64,000 bases of DNA from Streptomyces sp. WZ-12. Its GTDB lineage: Bacteria > Actinomycetota > Actinomycetes > Streptomycetales > Streptomycetaceae. Position 1 is the stretch's first letter. Every line of letters begins with the position of its first letter. The DNA lies in contig NZ_CP118574.1 in assembly GCF_028898845.1 (NCBI RefSeq), forward strand, positions 6,931,001 through 6,995,000. The letters are read 5' to 3'. This document shows positions 1-10,000 of this stretch, piece after piece. A program made the position numbers and the translations under genes. The notes beneath the pieces were generated by a model. The model was not told the origin of the DNA and did not search any database. It saw nothing but the letters and a program-made list of their open reading frames with translations.

Positions 1-801
1 CCCCAGCGGACGCCCCTACACCCCCAACTCCAGCAAGCGGCAAGGTCGTTCGCCAGTGACTGGCAGCCGGGCACCCGAAGCCGGGGAGAAGGCGGCCGCC
101 GGACGGCTGGCAAGGGTCCTGCGGGCCGCCGCCTACCGCGAACGCACCACCACCGTCACTACCTCCGCCGCCCCACCCGGCCGCCTCAACATGCGCCAAG
201 CTCTGGCCGAGACGCCCAACGCGCAGCCGGCGCCACCCCCACCGCAACCCCTTGGACCCGCACCATCCACCGCCCCACCCCCACCCCACCCCTCCGGGTC
301 GGGATCGCGGTCGACGTCTCCGGCTCCATGGACACCGCGACCGCACCCATCGCCTCCGCCACCTGGATCCTGGCCAAGGCCACCGCCCTGACCGACCCCG
401 ACTCCCGCACCGCCACCATCGCCTACCACCGCTCCCTCACCGCCATCACCACCCCCTCACGCACCCCCACCCGCGTCACCCAGTTCACCGCCCAAGGCGG
501 CGGTCACTGCCTCGCCGAAGCCACCGACGCCCTCACCGCCACCCTCCACCTCGACCACCCCGGAGCAGGCCGCCTCCTCGTCATCGCCTCCGACGGCCGC
601 TACCAACCCGACGAAGCCACCCGCGCCACCACCCGCATCACCAACCTCCGCAAAGCAGGTTGCGCGGTCCTCTGGCTCCCCTTCGCCCCCAACCCCCACC
701 CCCTGCCCGGCACCACCCTCCTGGAACTCACCAACCCGACCCAGGCCATCACCGCCATCGCCAAAGCCGCCACCACCGCCCTCACCACCACCAACCCCTA
801 A
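1..801 (+). pseudogene. VWA-domain (cobaltochelatase CobT-like) protein, 5' cut by window and frameshifted
   Basis: The 3' part reads in the frame of positions 301-801 and carries a metal-ion-dependent adhesion site, GIAVDVSGSM (DxSxS, at about 301-330). A von Willebrand A fold follows, with RLLVIASDG at about 568-600. The upstream part of the same family pattern (RLARVLRAAAYRERTTTVTT, then PPGRLNMRQALA) reads in a different frame, from position 2 to about 207. Switching frames near 205-212 joins MRQALA to RDAQRAAGATPTATPWTRT, the order expected for this family. One base therefore seems to be missing there. Both frames are open back to the left edge, so the true start lies outside the window. 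It may be a pseudogene or a sequencing error. The VWA fold is clear; the biological role is not. Confidence 0.6.
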
Positions 802-810
802 CCCCCACCG

Positions 811-842
811 GGTGCCGCCCCAGCCCTGTCCAGGGCGGCACC
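811..842 (+). terminator. Hairpin terminator after the VWA gene
   Basis: A perfect 10-bp inverted repeat, GGTGCCGCCC and GGGCGGCACC, is separated by 12 bases. It begins 9 bases after the VWA stop codon. There is no long T tract, as is usual for Streptomyces terminators. Confidence 0.7.
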
Positions 843-919
843 CCCCAACCTCAACCAACGTCGCTGCCCGAGCCCGCACTTGCCCAGTCATTGGAAGGCC
901 CTAACCGCAACTGTCGGCG

Positions 920-1374
920 GACGGCAACGTCGCCGGCCCCGGCCCCACTCTGGCCGGCGTGCTGGTGGCGCAGTTCGACGGCCGCATCACGCTGCCATGT
1001 TCACCGCCGCCATCGCCTCATGCGTCCCCACCGGCATGGCCAACTCCCTTCAGGGCCTGGCCATCCGCAACCTCATCCACAATCGTGTTCCACCCGAAGT
1101 ACGTCGCCGGGCCTTCATCTTCTCCGACGCAGCTCTCAACGGCGCCAACCTGACCGGCATCGCGCTGGGTGGCCCGGCAGCCGGCCAGCTGGGCGGAGTC
1201 GGTGCTCTCCAACTGGCCGGAGTCGGAACCCTTGTGGTGAGCCTGATCGCCGTCCCCGTTCTGGCCCGCGCCCCTCAAACGGCGATGGGGGCGGAGGGTC
1301 CGGCTGGTCGTGAAACGCTTCGAGGCCGGTGGACTCGTATGCGGGACCTTGGGGAGGCCGTCAAGAATGCGTGA
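920..1374 (+). pseudogene. Remnant of an MFS-type transporter gene
   Basis: The frame ending at 1374 encodes a stretch like the C-terminal half of a major facilitator transporter. It has AAIASCVPTGMANSLQGLAI and RRAFIFSDAALNG, then hydrophobic runs such as LAGVGTLVVSLIAVPVLA. Another frame at about 925-985 encodes AGPGPTLAGVLVAQFDGR, which resembles the preceding MFS helix. No single frame gives a full-length protein (about 400 residues in this family) and no upstream half is present, so this is read as a decayed, frameshifted fragment. Whole stretch 843-1466 holds nothing else that looks coding. Confidence 0.45.
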
Positions 1375-1466
1375 AATCGGTGCCCCGCAAACGCAGTCTG
1401 TGTGGCTCGTCCACCTACGCTCGCCGAGTGGTCTGATCGCATACAGCTTCATCAGGGGGAATTGCG

Positions 1467-1781
1467 GTGCCGCATGAGCATTTTTCGATTCATCCCGAGC
1501 CTGTCACGGCTCTGGCCAAGGACTTCACCGCCTCCGCTGACCATCTCGACAGCCGCGTCAGTGACTTCGCCAAGCGGGCGGAGAACGTGGACGACGCCTT
1601 CGGCGTGATGTCGGAGTCCACCGAAGTCCTCTCCCAGTACGTGGAGATGACCCGTCATACCGCGACGAGCCTTCAAGAGTTATGCACCGGTCTGCGGAAC
1701 TACGGCTCCGGCCTCCACCACACTATGGCCTCCTACCAAGGAGCCGACATCGCGCAGGCTCAGCAGTTCGGAGGCAACTGA
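1467..1781 (+). CDS. EspC-like small type VII secretion target
   Basis: A 104-residue, almost wholly helical protein of the size and pattern of the EspC/DUF2580 family of ESX-secreted proteins: HFSIHPEPVTALAKDF at the start, a long amphipathic middle and an AQQFGG end. It lacks the W-x-G turn of classic WXG100 proteins. The GTG start at 1467 is chosen because an AGGGGGA ribosome-binding site lies just upstream. It ends 1 base before the next gene, so the two are probably co-transcribed. It is likely exported, possibly as a heterodimer with the WXG100 region of the next gene. Family membership is inferred from sequence pattern and context. Confidence 0.75.
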   Translation: MPHEHFSIHPEPVTALAKDFTASADHLDSRVSDFAKRAENVDDAFGVMSESTEVLSQYVEMTRHTATSLQELCTGLRNYGSGLHHTMASYQGADIAQAQQFGGN

Positions 1782-1782
1782 C

Positions 1783-2877
1783 ATGGCAGGGCAACAGCAG
1801 GAGCAGCAGCCGCAGATCGAGAAGAGCTTCGACCTGTTCAACCCTGGTGGGGACCCGTCTGTCCTGCGGGCCTGTGCCGAGGCATGGCGGGGCATGGCCC
1901 ATGACTTGAAGAGCACCATCGAGACCCAGAACCAGGAAGTCACCCGACTCGGTGACAACTGGACGGGCACCGCCGCTGATGCTTTCCACGCTCACTGGAA
2001 CCACACCAGAGGCCAGGTAGAGAAGGCATTGCCCCAGTTCGAGACTGTGGCCAAGCAACTGGACACCACTGCGGATGCGATCCAGAAGGCCAACGACGAG
2101 GTCCAGCGCGTGGTCGAGGAGATCCTGGTCACGGCGGCGATCGGCATCGGCCTGTCGGTGGTGACTGCCGGCTTCTCTGACGCCATCGCGGCGGGCGCAG
2201 CCGAGATGGAGATCGCAGAGGCGACAACGGAGATCGGCCGGCTCGGCCGCCTCCTGATCGGGGCTGCCAAGGCGATTGAGAAGGTGAAGGAGGCGATGAA
2301 GGCGAACAAGATGCTTAAGTTCGGCATCGAGTTCGGCAAGAACACCGGAGCCAACTTCACTGGAAACGTCTTGGGACAGTCCCTGTCAGGGCACAAGGTT
2401 ACCTGGGCCCAAGACTTCCAGGATGCCGCCATCGCCGGGGGCGTGAGCGCGGGATTCTCGGAAGTCGGGGGGAGGGTTGGGCAGAGGTTGGAGGATTGGT
2501 CGCGCAGTTCCGGGGGGCATGGAGCATCGTGGGCTCCCGGCAAGGCCATAGGTGCGGGACTGGATGGCAGGAACCTGCTTGGCAGGACAGTGATGGAAGG
2601 TGTGGGCAGCGCGGGTGGGCAGGCCGCCGCGGACGGTGGGGACATGCTGTTCGAGGGGGACGACAAGGACGTCTTGCGGGATATGGGCTTCAGCGGTGCC
2701 GCGGGAGCCGTTGGTGGGGCGGCAAACCACGCCGGCGACAAGGCTTTTGAGGACATCAGCGGCAAGCACCGCAAAGGCGGCCCAGCCGAATTTCCCGGCA
2801 TACTACAGATCACCGCTGACGGAATCATCTACGGCATGGGCAACGAGGCCAACAACACAACAACACCGGACGATTGA
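1783..2877 (+). CDS. WXG100-domain protein with long C-terminal region
   Basis: 364 residues. Residues about 20-115 form a WXG100-like helical hairpin with the turn NWTGTAADAF (W-x-G). A hydrophobic, Ala/Gly-rich region of about 230 residues follows (for example VTAAIGIGLSVVTAGFSDA), like the N-terminal parts of CpnT-type or LXG-type secreted proteins. No recognisable toxin domain follows; the end is Asn/Thr-rich. GGAGG lies about 9 bases before the ATG. Position directly after the EspC-like gene and upstream of EccD/EccC makes an ESX substrate the best reading. It could be a toxin carrier that lost its effector domain, or a structural substrate. Confidence 0.75.
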   Translation: MAGQQQEQQPQIEKSFDLFNPGGDPSVLRACAEAWRGMAHDLKSTIETQNQEVTRLGDNWTGTAADAFHAHWNHTRGQVEKALPQFETVAKQLDTTADAIQKANDEVQRVVEEILVTAAIGIGLSVVTAGFSDAIAAGAAEMEIAEATTEIGRLGRLLIGAAKAIEKVKEAMKANKMLKFGIEFGKNTGANFTGNVLGQSLSGHKVTWAQDFQDAAIAGGVSAGFSEVGGRVGQRLEDWSRSSGGHGASWAPGKAIGAGLDGRNLLGRTVMEGVGSAGGQAAADGGDMLFEGDDKDVLRDMGFSGAAGAVGGAANHAGDKAFEDISGKHRKGGPAEFPGILQITADGIIYGMGNEANNTTTPDD

Positions 2878-2883
2878 TCAATC

Positions 2884-3636
2884 GTGTTCGACGTTCACAA
2901 AAGCATCAAGCGCTTCCAGAACGACCCAGCCTGGACATATCGCAAGACGGCCCGCGACTACCTCGCCACGTTCGACCACCTTGGCTACCCGTTTAGTCTC
3001 GGCCCTGATGGCATCGCTATTCGCAACCTGCTCCAGGGGAGATTCCGCGGTCGGGACGTGAGCCTGTTCCACCTCCTTGCATGGCAGCGCAGTGGTAAGG
3101 CCAATGTCGCGTGGACCTATTCAGTGGCCGTAATCCCACTGCCTCGCGCCCTGCCGGCTACGGCCCTAACGTGGGGGCAACTGGCATCGTCCGTGCGGGC
3201 AGAAAAACGTTCTGCACTCAACCGTGTCACGGGCCGTGCCAGGGACTTGCCCGATCTCGGAACCCATCTCGTTAGTTACTGCGCCTCTGACCCTGACTTC
3301 GCGGTCCTCATCAGTAATTACGCCATGGAACGGCTCATGCACAAAGCCCGGATGGGCTGGCGCATCGAGGGCGACCGCGTGATCGGATGGACATCCGGGC
3401 GCAAGACCTACGAGGACATCCTCTCCCTCACCGAAACCCTCACGACCATCATCGAAGGCTTCCCCGAAGAGGCGTGGCACTGGCCCCAGCAGCAGGAATC
3501 CGGCAGCATTCCGCGCAGTGGGGCCGGTAGGCATCGCGCGCCCACCCGGGAAGGACTCGTCCGCCGAGCAGTGGATCCCAGCCGGTGGCCTCTGCAGCGA
3601 CGGCCACGTCGCCAACCTGAACAACCGGATGACTGA
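2884..3636 (+). CDS. Hypothetical protein beside the ESX genes
   Basis: 250 residues, GTG start 6 bases after the WXG100 gene's stop, so probably one operon. Not recognised. It looks soluble and mixed alpha/beta: residues 10-60 contain WTYRKTARDYLATFDHLGYP, the middle has VAVIPLPRALPA, and a WRIEGDRVIGW strand pair is followed by an ETLTTIIEGFPEEAW helix. From about residue 205 the sequence turns Arg/Pro-rich with no clear fold, which may be a shifted or degenerate 3' end. Context suggests an accessory or immunity-type role for the preceding secreted protein, but nothing in the sequence proves it. Confidence 0.65.
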   Translation: MFDVHKSIKRFQNDPAWTYRKTARDYLATFDHLGYPFSLGPDGIAIRNLLQGRFRGRDVSLFHLLAWQRSGKANVAWTYSVAVIPLPRALPATALTWGQLASSVRAEKRSALNRVTGRARDLPDLGTHLVSYCASDPDFAVLISNYAMERLMHKARMGWRIEGDRVIGWTSGRKTYEDILSLTETLTTIIEGFPEEAWHWPQQQESGSIPRSGAGRHRAPTREGLVRRAVDPSRWPLQRRPRRQPEQPDD

Positions 3637-3705
3637 TGGTGGCCGAGGTGCACAGAGCACAAAGCCGACCCGCGAAGGCCCCCCGCTGGGGGGTCTCGCC
3701 TGTAG

Positions 3706-3825
3706 GGCCAACTGGCGCGCCCTCGCTTCTTGAGGGCGGTGTTGCTCGGCGATCCGACTGCGCGGCGGCAGACGCGGAAGTACGCCATCATGCTGGTGGA
3801 TCTCGGAGGGACGGTCAGTGCGTAG
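3706..3825 (+). other. Short open stretch, possible gene remnant before the membrane gene
   Basis: The stretch 3637-3867 has no convincing gene. One frame from about 3706 to a stop at 3825 encodes RFLRAVLLGDPTARRQTRKY, then AIMLVDLGGTVSA, with Streptomyces-like codon use. It could be the end of a lost gene or a very short peptide (TTG at 3730, no good ribosome-binding site). Confidence 0.2.
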
Positions 3826-3867
3826 CCGCCAGCAGCCGGGGTCCATCTGCCGTGGCTGAGGCGGCGG

Positions 3868-4170
3868 GTGACCGAGGTGACGGACGAGGACATGGCGCGG
3901 GATTACGACAGTCAGTTGCTGGAGTCGGTGGCGGTACGCCGTCGCAGGATGCGCGATGCCGTGTTGTTCGGCGCACAGCGGGGGCGGCGTACGGCGGATG
4001 AGCGGCTTGGGAAGGTGTTCGCGGGAATCGCGATCACCGCTGTCCTGTGTGCGGGGTGTGTGGGGTGGTCGTTCCTTCAGCACACGTTGGCGCAGCAGAA
4101 GGCGGAGCAGGACAAGCAGCAGCGACAGGTGCAGCAGTACGGAACGCCGACGCGGTCGGCGAAATCATAG
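3868..4170 (+). CDS. Small single-pass membrane protein of the ESX locus
   Basis: 100 residues. The first half is charged (RRRRMRDAVLFGAQRGRRTADER), a single membrane helix lies at about 50-70 (FAGIAITAVLCAGCVGW), and a Gln/Lys-rich tail follows (AQQKAEQDKQQRQVQQYG). Start could be GTG 3868 or GTG 3877; neither has a strong ribosome-binding site. Small proteins of this layout commonly precede eccD in Streptomyces ESX loci. The role is unknown; an accessory part of the membrane complex is a fair guess. The stretch 4171-4340 between it and eccD shows no gene. Confidence 0.6.
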   Translation: MTEVTDEDMARDYDSQLLESVAVRRRRMRDAVLFGAQRGRRTADERLGKVFAGIAITAVLCAGCVGWSFLQHTLAQQKAEQDKQQRQVQQYGTPTRSAKS

Positions 4171-4340
4171 AGAAGCACACAGATCAGATTCGGACAGGCT
4201 CTGCGGCGTCCAGGGACATGCACGAAGAGCTCCATGTACGGCAGGGGTCCCTGACATGGGGTCGGCGTGGAAGTCGGCAGCATGGGCCATGCTCGGTCGA
4301 CCCCGGAGTACGTCAACGCCGCGATGGTAAGTTCCGGTGA

Positions 4341-5696
4341 GTGGTGAGCAAAGGAACGACTTCCAGGGGGCAGCTGAGTCGGGTGACGTTGGTCGGCGAC
4401 CGGCGGCGGGCCGATGTCGTCCTGCTCTCCGACGTGCCGGTAGGGCAGCTGATCCCAGATATCTTGCAGTTGCTGGGCGATCGGCCTGCATCGCGGCCGA
4501 CGGTACGACAGTTGATCACGTCCGACGGCTCCGCCCTCCCGCACGACAGCACGCTGGCGTCGGCCGGGATAGCCGACGGCGCCGTGCTTCGGCTCGTCAC
4601 GGCGCACGCCGCGCCACCCGCCCCTGTGGTCCACGACGTCACCGATCAGGTCGCTGACGACCTCGACCTGCGGGCTTGGCGCTGGCGTCCCGCCGCGCGC
4701 CGGGCCAGCGCGGGTGTGGCGGCAGTTACGTTCATGGTGATCGCCGCGCTGATTGCCCGCCGTGAGTTTCCGCTCGGCGCGCTGGCCGGGGTACTGGCGG
4801 TCGTATCGTTCGGGCTTGCGGCGGCAGGTGCTCTTGTCGCCAAGGTCGGGCGGGGAAACCGGGGCCTGGCGACCGCGCTGTTGGTCGCCTCCGGAGGGCT
4901 TGGCGTTGTCGCCGCCTGGACGGCCGCCGATGCGTGCGGTTGGCCAAGTGCCGGGCGGCTTGCCGTCGTTGCGGGTGCGCTGGTGGTGATGCTGGGGGCC
5001 CTTGGTTACTTCTCGCCGCTCGGCAAGGGCGGGCTCGTGGGCGCCGCGGCCACGGCAGTGCTTGCCGTGGCGTGGGAGGCGGTGGCTGCCGTTCAGGGTG
5101 ATGTGGCCCGGCTCGGCGCGGTCATGGCCGTCTTCTCCTTGGTGGTGCTTGGTCTGTTGCCGCGGCTGGCGCTGATGGCTTCGGGGCTGACCGCGCTGGA
5201 TGACCGCCGCTCGGCCGGGGTGTCCATCAGCCGTCATCAGGTGGGTACCGCGCTGGCGGCGACACATCGCGGGCTCGTCCTGGCGACGACCGTGACGGCG
5301 GTTTCGGCGGCGGCTGCGGGCTGGTTGCTGACGTTGACGCAGCAGCCGAGCGCCTGGACCGTGGTGTTGGCCTCGCTCGTCGTGGTGGTGCTGGTGTCGA
5401 GGGCGCGGGCCTTCCCGCTGGTCGCCGAGGTCGTCGTGCTCCTGGCCGCCGCGTCGTGCCTTGTGGTGCGACTGGTAATGGTGTGGACGGAACATGCGGG
5501 AGGTGGCGGGCCGCTCGTCGTGCTGTGTGTGGCTGCGGTACTGCCGCTGGTTGTGTTGGCCGTGCAGGTTCCCGAGCATGTGCAGGTGCGGCTGCGACGC
5601 GTGGCTGATCTGGTCGAATCCATCGGCATGGTGGGGCTGTTCCCGCTCGCCGTCGGCGTGTTTGGTGTGTATGGGCAGTTGCTGCATCAGTTCTGA
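4341..5696 (+). CDS. eccD: Type VII secretion integral membrane protein EccD
   Basis: 451 residues. Residues about 12-90 form a ubiquitin-like (YukD-type) domain (RVTLVGDRRRADVVLLSDVP, then a PTVRQLITSDG segment). After a short linker come about eleven hydrophobic helices from 125 to the C-terminus. This is the standard EccD layout: a cytoplasmic ubiquitin-like head plus an eleven-helix barrel that lines the ESX membrane complex with EccB, EccC and EccE. GTG at 4341 (or the next codon, GTG 4344) is the start. It lies upstream of a MinD-like ATPase gene and eccC on the same strand. Neither eccB nor eccE is in the window. Confidence 0.9.
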   Translation: MVSKGTTSRGQLSRVTLVGDRRRADVVLLSDVPVGQLIPDILQLLGDRPASRPTVRQLITSDGSALPHDSTLASAGIADGAVLRLVTAHAAPPAPVVHDVTDQVADDLDLRAWRWRPAARRASAGVAAVTFMVIAALIARREFPLGALAGVLAVVSFGLAAAGALVAKVGRGNRGLATALLVASGGLGVVAAWTAADACGWPSAGRLAVVAGALVVMLGALGYFSPLGKGGLVGAAATAVLAVAWEAVAAVQGDVARLGAVMAVFSLVVLGLLPRLALMASGLTALDDRRSAGVSISRHQVGTALAATHRGLVLATTVTAVSAAAAGWLLTLTQQPSAWTVVLASLVVVVLVSRARAFPLVAEVVVLLAAASCLVVRLVMVWTEHAGGGGPLVVLCVAAVLPLVVLAVQVPEHVQVRLRRVADLVESIGMVGLFPLAVGVFGVYGQLLHQF

Positions 5697-5757
5697 CGAT
5701 TCTGAGTCGATACGCAGGCGCTGCGGGCGGGCGACCGGGGTGGGGTGACGAGCAAGC

Positions 5758-6990
5758 ATGCCGAACAGAGATGGTTGGCAGGGTGAGGTGCTGCGCGATC
5801 TGCGAGCCGACGCGCAGCGGGGTGCACAGGGCTCGGGCGGGCAGGCGTACAACGTCCCCGGGCCCGGTCTCGGCCTCCCCGCGGAGAGCAGCCAGGCGCC
5901 GGATGTTGTCGGTGGGGCTGGTGTGCCCCAACAGGCCGGCTACCCGCACCCCGGACAGGAGCAGCAGGCGGGCCACCAGGGCAGCCGGTCGCAACAGGCT
6001 GGCCACCAACACCAGTACCAGCAGCCGGCCCTGGCCGCGCACGCCCCGAACTCCCCACCGCACGCTGCGTCCAGCCCTCAGCCCACGGTGGAGGAAACGG
6101 CGGTCGACCTGGTGCGGCGCAAGCCGCAGCGCGGCGAGTCCTCCGCGGTACGTGCCGCGCGTGCGCTGCGTCGCGCGCTCTCGTCATCCGCCGCGCGCGA
6201 GGTCGCCGAGGTCACCCACACCGCCGCGGTGCTCCAGCAGCCCGTGACGACCGGTCGGCAGATCGCCGTGACGTCCATCCGGGGCGGCTCGGGCAAGTCG
6301 ACCGTCGCCGCGCTGCTGGGCACCACGTATGCGCACTACCGTCAGGACCCGGCCCTCTTCCTGGAGGCCGATCCGGCGCTGGGCTCTCTCCCACTGCGGC
6401 TTGGTGCCGCGTCGCAGCGGTGGACCACGGGAGATATCGCGGACATCGTCAAGCCGGACATGTCGCTGCTCGACGTCACCGGCTATCTGGTCCAACTGCC
6501 CAACAACGCCTGGCTGCTTCCCGCGAGCCTGGGTCAGATCGGTGCGATGCTGGACAGCCGGGCGTACGAGCGGGCCGTGGTGGCGCTGCGTCGCTACTTC
6601 GGCGTGATGGTCATCGACTGCGAGACGCTGCCGGCCGAAGTGGCCCGGGTCGCGCTGGCCGCCGCCCATAGCCGGGTGCTGACTGCGCCGGCGACGCCGG
6701 AGGGCGTCACCAGTACGTACTCCGTGCTCCAGTGGATGCAGAAGCTGCCCCGACAGGTGATCGCCGGCACGGTCGTGGTGCTCTCTGAGATGATGCCGCG
6801 CTCGGGACTCGATCTCGACGAGGTGGCCCGACGACTCAAGTCCACAGGGGTAAGCGTCCAGATCCTGCCGTACGACCGGCACTTGGCCGCCGGCGGGCCG
6901 ATCCAGACCGAGTTCCTCGCCGCCCCCACTAGAGAGGCCGCCGCGCGTATCGCCGCGGACGTCTTCCAGCTCTCCCAGACACGCTACTGA
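5758..6990 (+). CDS. ESX-associated MinD/ParA-like ATPase (EspI-like)
   Basis: 410 residues. The first 120 or so are low complexity, rich in Gln, Pro and Gly (repeated QQAGHQ-type stretches). The rest is a MinD/ParA-like P-loop domain with IRGGSGKST at 174-182 (Walker A) and VMVIDCETLPAEVARVAL at about 283-300. Disordered Pro/Gln-rich N-terminus plus MinD ATPase matches mycobacterial EspI and related proteins in ESX loci, which are thought to modulate secretion by energy state. It sits between eccD and eccC, 61 bases after eccD and 61 before eccC. A chromosome-partition ParA is unlikely because no parB is nearby. Confidence 0.8.
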   Translation: MPNRDGWQGEVLRDLRADAQRGAQGSGGQAYNVPGPGLGLPAESSQAPDVVGGAGVPQQAGYPHPGQEQQAGHQGSRSQQAGHQHQYQQPALAAHAPNSPPHAASSPQPTVEETAVDLVRRKPQRGESSAVRAARALRRALSSSAAREVAEVTHTAAVLQQPVTTGRQIAVTSIRGGSGKSTVAALLGTTYAHYRQDPALFLEADPALGSLPLRLGAASQRWTTGDIADIVKPDMSLLDVTGYLVQLPNNAWLLPASLGQIGAMLDSRAYERAVVALRRYFGVMVIDCETLPAEVARVALAAAHSRVLTAPATPEGVTSTYSVLQWMQKLPRQVIAGTVVVLSEMMPRSGLDLDEVARRLKSTGVSVQILPYDRHLAAGGPIQTEFLAAPTREAAARIAADVFQLSQTRY

Positions 6991-7051
6991 CCGCCATGCC
7001 GTGCCCGACCGTGAACACCGGACGGCGAACCGTGAATGACGGACGACGACG

Positions 7052-10000
7052 ATGAGTACCCGACTGATCCACCGCCCGGCCCGGACCACCCGGCCCCCGG
7101 CCGCCACCGAGGCGCGCGTCATCGAGCCGCCGCCCAATCTCCCTGAGGGCAAGGCGGGCAACATCGCGATGTCGCTGCTGCCGGTGGCCGGCGTGATGTC
7201 GTCGGTGGTGATGATGACGGTGGTGCGCAACAGCCAGTTCGCCGGGCTCGGCGCGATCATTCTCGTCGTCACCATCATGGGCACCATGGCGCTGGCCTTC
7301 TCCCAGCGGGGCAAGGCTCAGCGCGCCCGTCGCACCCAACGCGAGGCGTATCTGGCCTACTTGGAAGACCTCCGTGAGGAACTCTCCGCCGAGGAGCGCG
7401 GGCGTCGCGAGCGCGCCGAGATCCTCAACCCACCGCCACCCGCCCTCTACGACATCGTGCGGGAACCGGCCCGCCTGTGGGAGCGCCGCCGCGCTGACAG
7501 CGACTTCCTACGTGTACGCGTGGGCACCGGCGACATGCCCGTACGGGAGTTGCGGATCGGGCAGCAGGGTTCGTCGGTGCTGACCCCGCCCGACCGGTTC
7601 ATGCTGAACGAGGCATCGGCGCTGATGGCCCGCTTCCGCACCGGCACCGAACTGCCCCTGACCGTCCCGCTCGACCGTGTCGGCAACGTCAGCGTCATCG
7701 GCCCCCGCGAGGACTGTCTGCGCGTCGCGCGAGCCCTGCTCGTCCAGACTGCTGCGACGCACGCTCCGGACGACGTGGCCGTGGCGCTCGCGGCGCCCGG
7801 TGAGCGGCTGGCCGACTGGGAATGGGCGAAGTGGTTGCCGCATCTGTTGGACTCCGAGCAGTTTGACGGCCCGGTTGCGGCGCGCCGCATGGCGCCCTCC
7901 TTGCCCCAACTCGCCCGGCAGCTCGGCCCGGAGCTGCGTCGCCGTGCCTCCTATGCCGCCGAGGTGCGCCGCGGCCTGTCCGGCAACGACGCCCTGTCGA
8001 TGACCTCCCGCCTGCTCGTCGTCGCCGACGGCCACGGAGCGGACGCCGTTGACCTGCCGCGTCCCGACGAGGCGGTTGGCCTGCGCGACATGGGCATCAC
8101 CGTCCTGCACCTGCTGGAGCAACGGGTCCAGGAGCCAAGCCAGGTCGGAGTCCGGATCACCGTCAACGGCGGCCAGGTGGTCATCGAGGACCTGCGTGGG
8201 CAGGAGCCGATCGGCGCCCACGGCATGGCGGATGACGTCAGCATTCCGTTCGCCGAGGGGCTGGCCCGGATGCTGGCACCGTTGCGCCTGTCCGCCGAAT
8301 CGCTCGCCGACGCGCCCCTGACCGGCCCGATCGACTTCGCCGGCCTCGTCGGTATCGACGACGTGGCGCGCCTCGACCTCCCCCGCCTGTGGGCGCCGCG
8401 GAGCGAACGTGCCTTCCTGCGCGTACCGATCGGCGTCAACGACGCCCACGAGCCGGTGCTGTTGGATCTGAAGGAGTCCTCCGAGTTGGGTATGGGCCCG
8501 CACGGTCTGTGCGTGGGCGCCACCGGCTCCGGCAAGTCCGAACTCCTGCGCACCATCGTCCTAGCCCTGGTAGCCACCCACCCGCCCGAGGACCTTTCCC
8601 TGGTCCTGGTCGACTACAAGGGCGGTGCGACCTTCGCGCCGTTCGCGGACCTGCCGCACGTCGCCGGCGTCATCACCAACCTGGAGAACCAGGCCGGCTT
8701 GGTCGAGCGGGTCCATGCCTCGCTCGCCGGTGAGGTCAAGCGGCGCCAGCAGGTCCTCAAGGACGCCGGCAACGTCGCCGACATCGGCGACTACACAGCC
8801 CTGCGCGCCAGCCACCGCCCTGACCTGGAGCCGCTGCCGCATCTCTTCGTCGTCATCGACGAGTTCGGTGAACTGCTCACCGCCAAGCCGGACTTCATCG
8901 ACCTGTTCCTGTCCATCGGCCGCATCGGCCGCTCCATCGGCGTCCACCTGCTCCTGTCCAGCCAGCGCATCGAGGGCGGCCACCTCAAGGGCCTGGACAC
9001 CTACCTGTCCTACCGGCTGGGCCTGCGCACCTTCTCCGCGGATGAGTCCCGCACCGTCCTGGACACCACCGACGCCTTCCACCTCCCACCCCTGCCGGGC
9101 TTTGGCTACCTCAAGGTCGACACCAGTCACTACGACCGCTTCAAGGCCAGCTACGTCTCCGGCCCCTACCGCGGGCCCGTCCAGCACGACGAGAACGAGG
9201 ACACCGGGCCCCTCGCCCTCCCCTACGAGACCTTCAACTCGGCAACCGCCGCCCAGAATGCTGAGGCGGCTGAACCGACGATGCGGCGCCGCGATGCCGG
9301 CCCGACCGAACTGGCCACCATGGTCGAGCAACTAACAAACACGTCCACCGCCGTGCGCCGCATCTGGCTGCCCCCACTGCCCCATGCGCTCCCCCTGGAC
9401 AGGGTCGCCGGCCCCATGGAGGTCGGCGCCCGCGGCACACAGCTCACCGGGCGCCGCGGCCCGCTCGAAGTCCCGCTCGGTCTGCTCGACGATCCCACCA
9501 GGCAGTGGCAGGGTCAGTGGTACCTGGACCTCACCGTCGCAGGTGGTCACGCCGCCGTCATCGGCGGCCCCCAGTCCGGCAAGACCACCCTCCTACGCAC
9601 CCTCGTCCTCTCCCTCGCCCTCACCCACACCCCCCAGCAAGTCGGCATCTACGGGCTCGACCTGGTCGGCGGCGGCCTACAAGCGCTCTCCGGCCTCCCC
9701 CACGTCGGCGGCATCGCCAGCCGCGCCGACCGCGAACGCGCCGCCCGCACCGTCGAAGAGGTCCGCACCATGCTCGCGACCCGCGAAGACCTCTTCCGCG
9801 ACCACGGCATCGACTCCCTCACCCGACTCCGTAACCTCCACGCCGCTGGCCGACTGCCGCAGCTGGCCTCCGCCGAGATCGTCCTCGTCATCGACGGCTT
9901 CGGCGCGCTACGCGACGACTTCGAGCAGCTGGACGACGACATCACCGACCTCCTCAAACGCGGCGGTGGTTACGGCATCCACGTGGTGGCGGGCATGCTG

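Noticed and set aside
4077..5852. Open frame of 591 codons antisense to eccD
   Set aside because: His/Gln/Arg-rich antisense artefact; eccD on the plus strand has clear domains.
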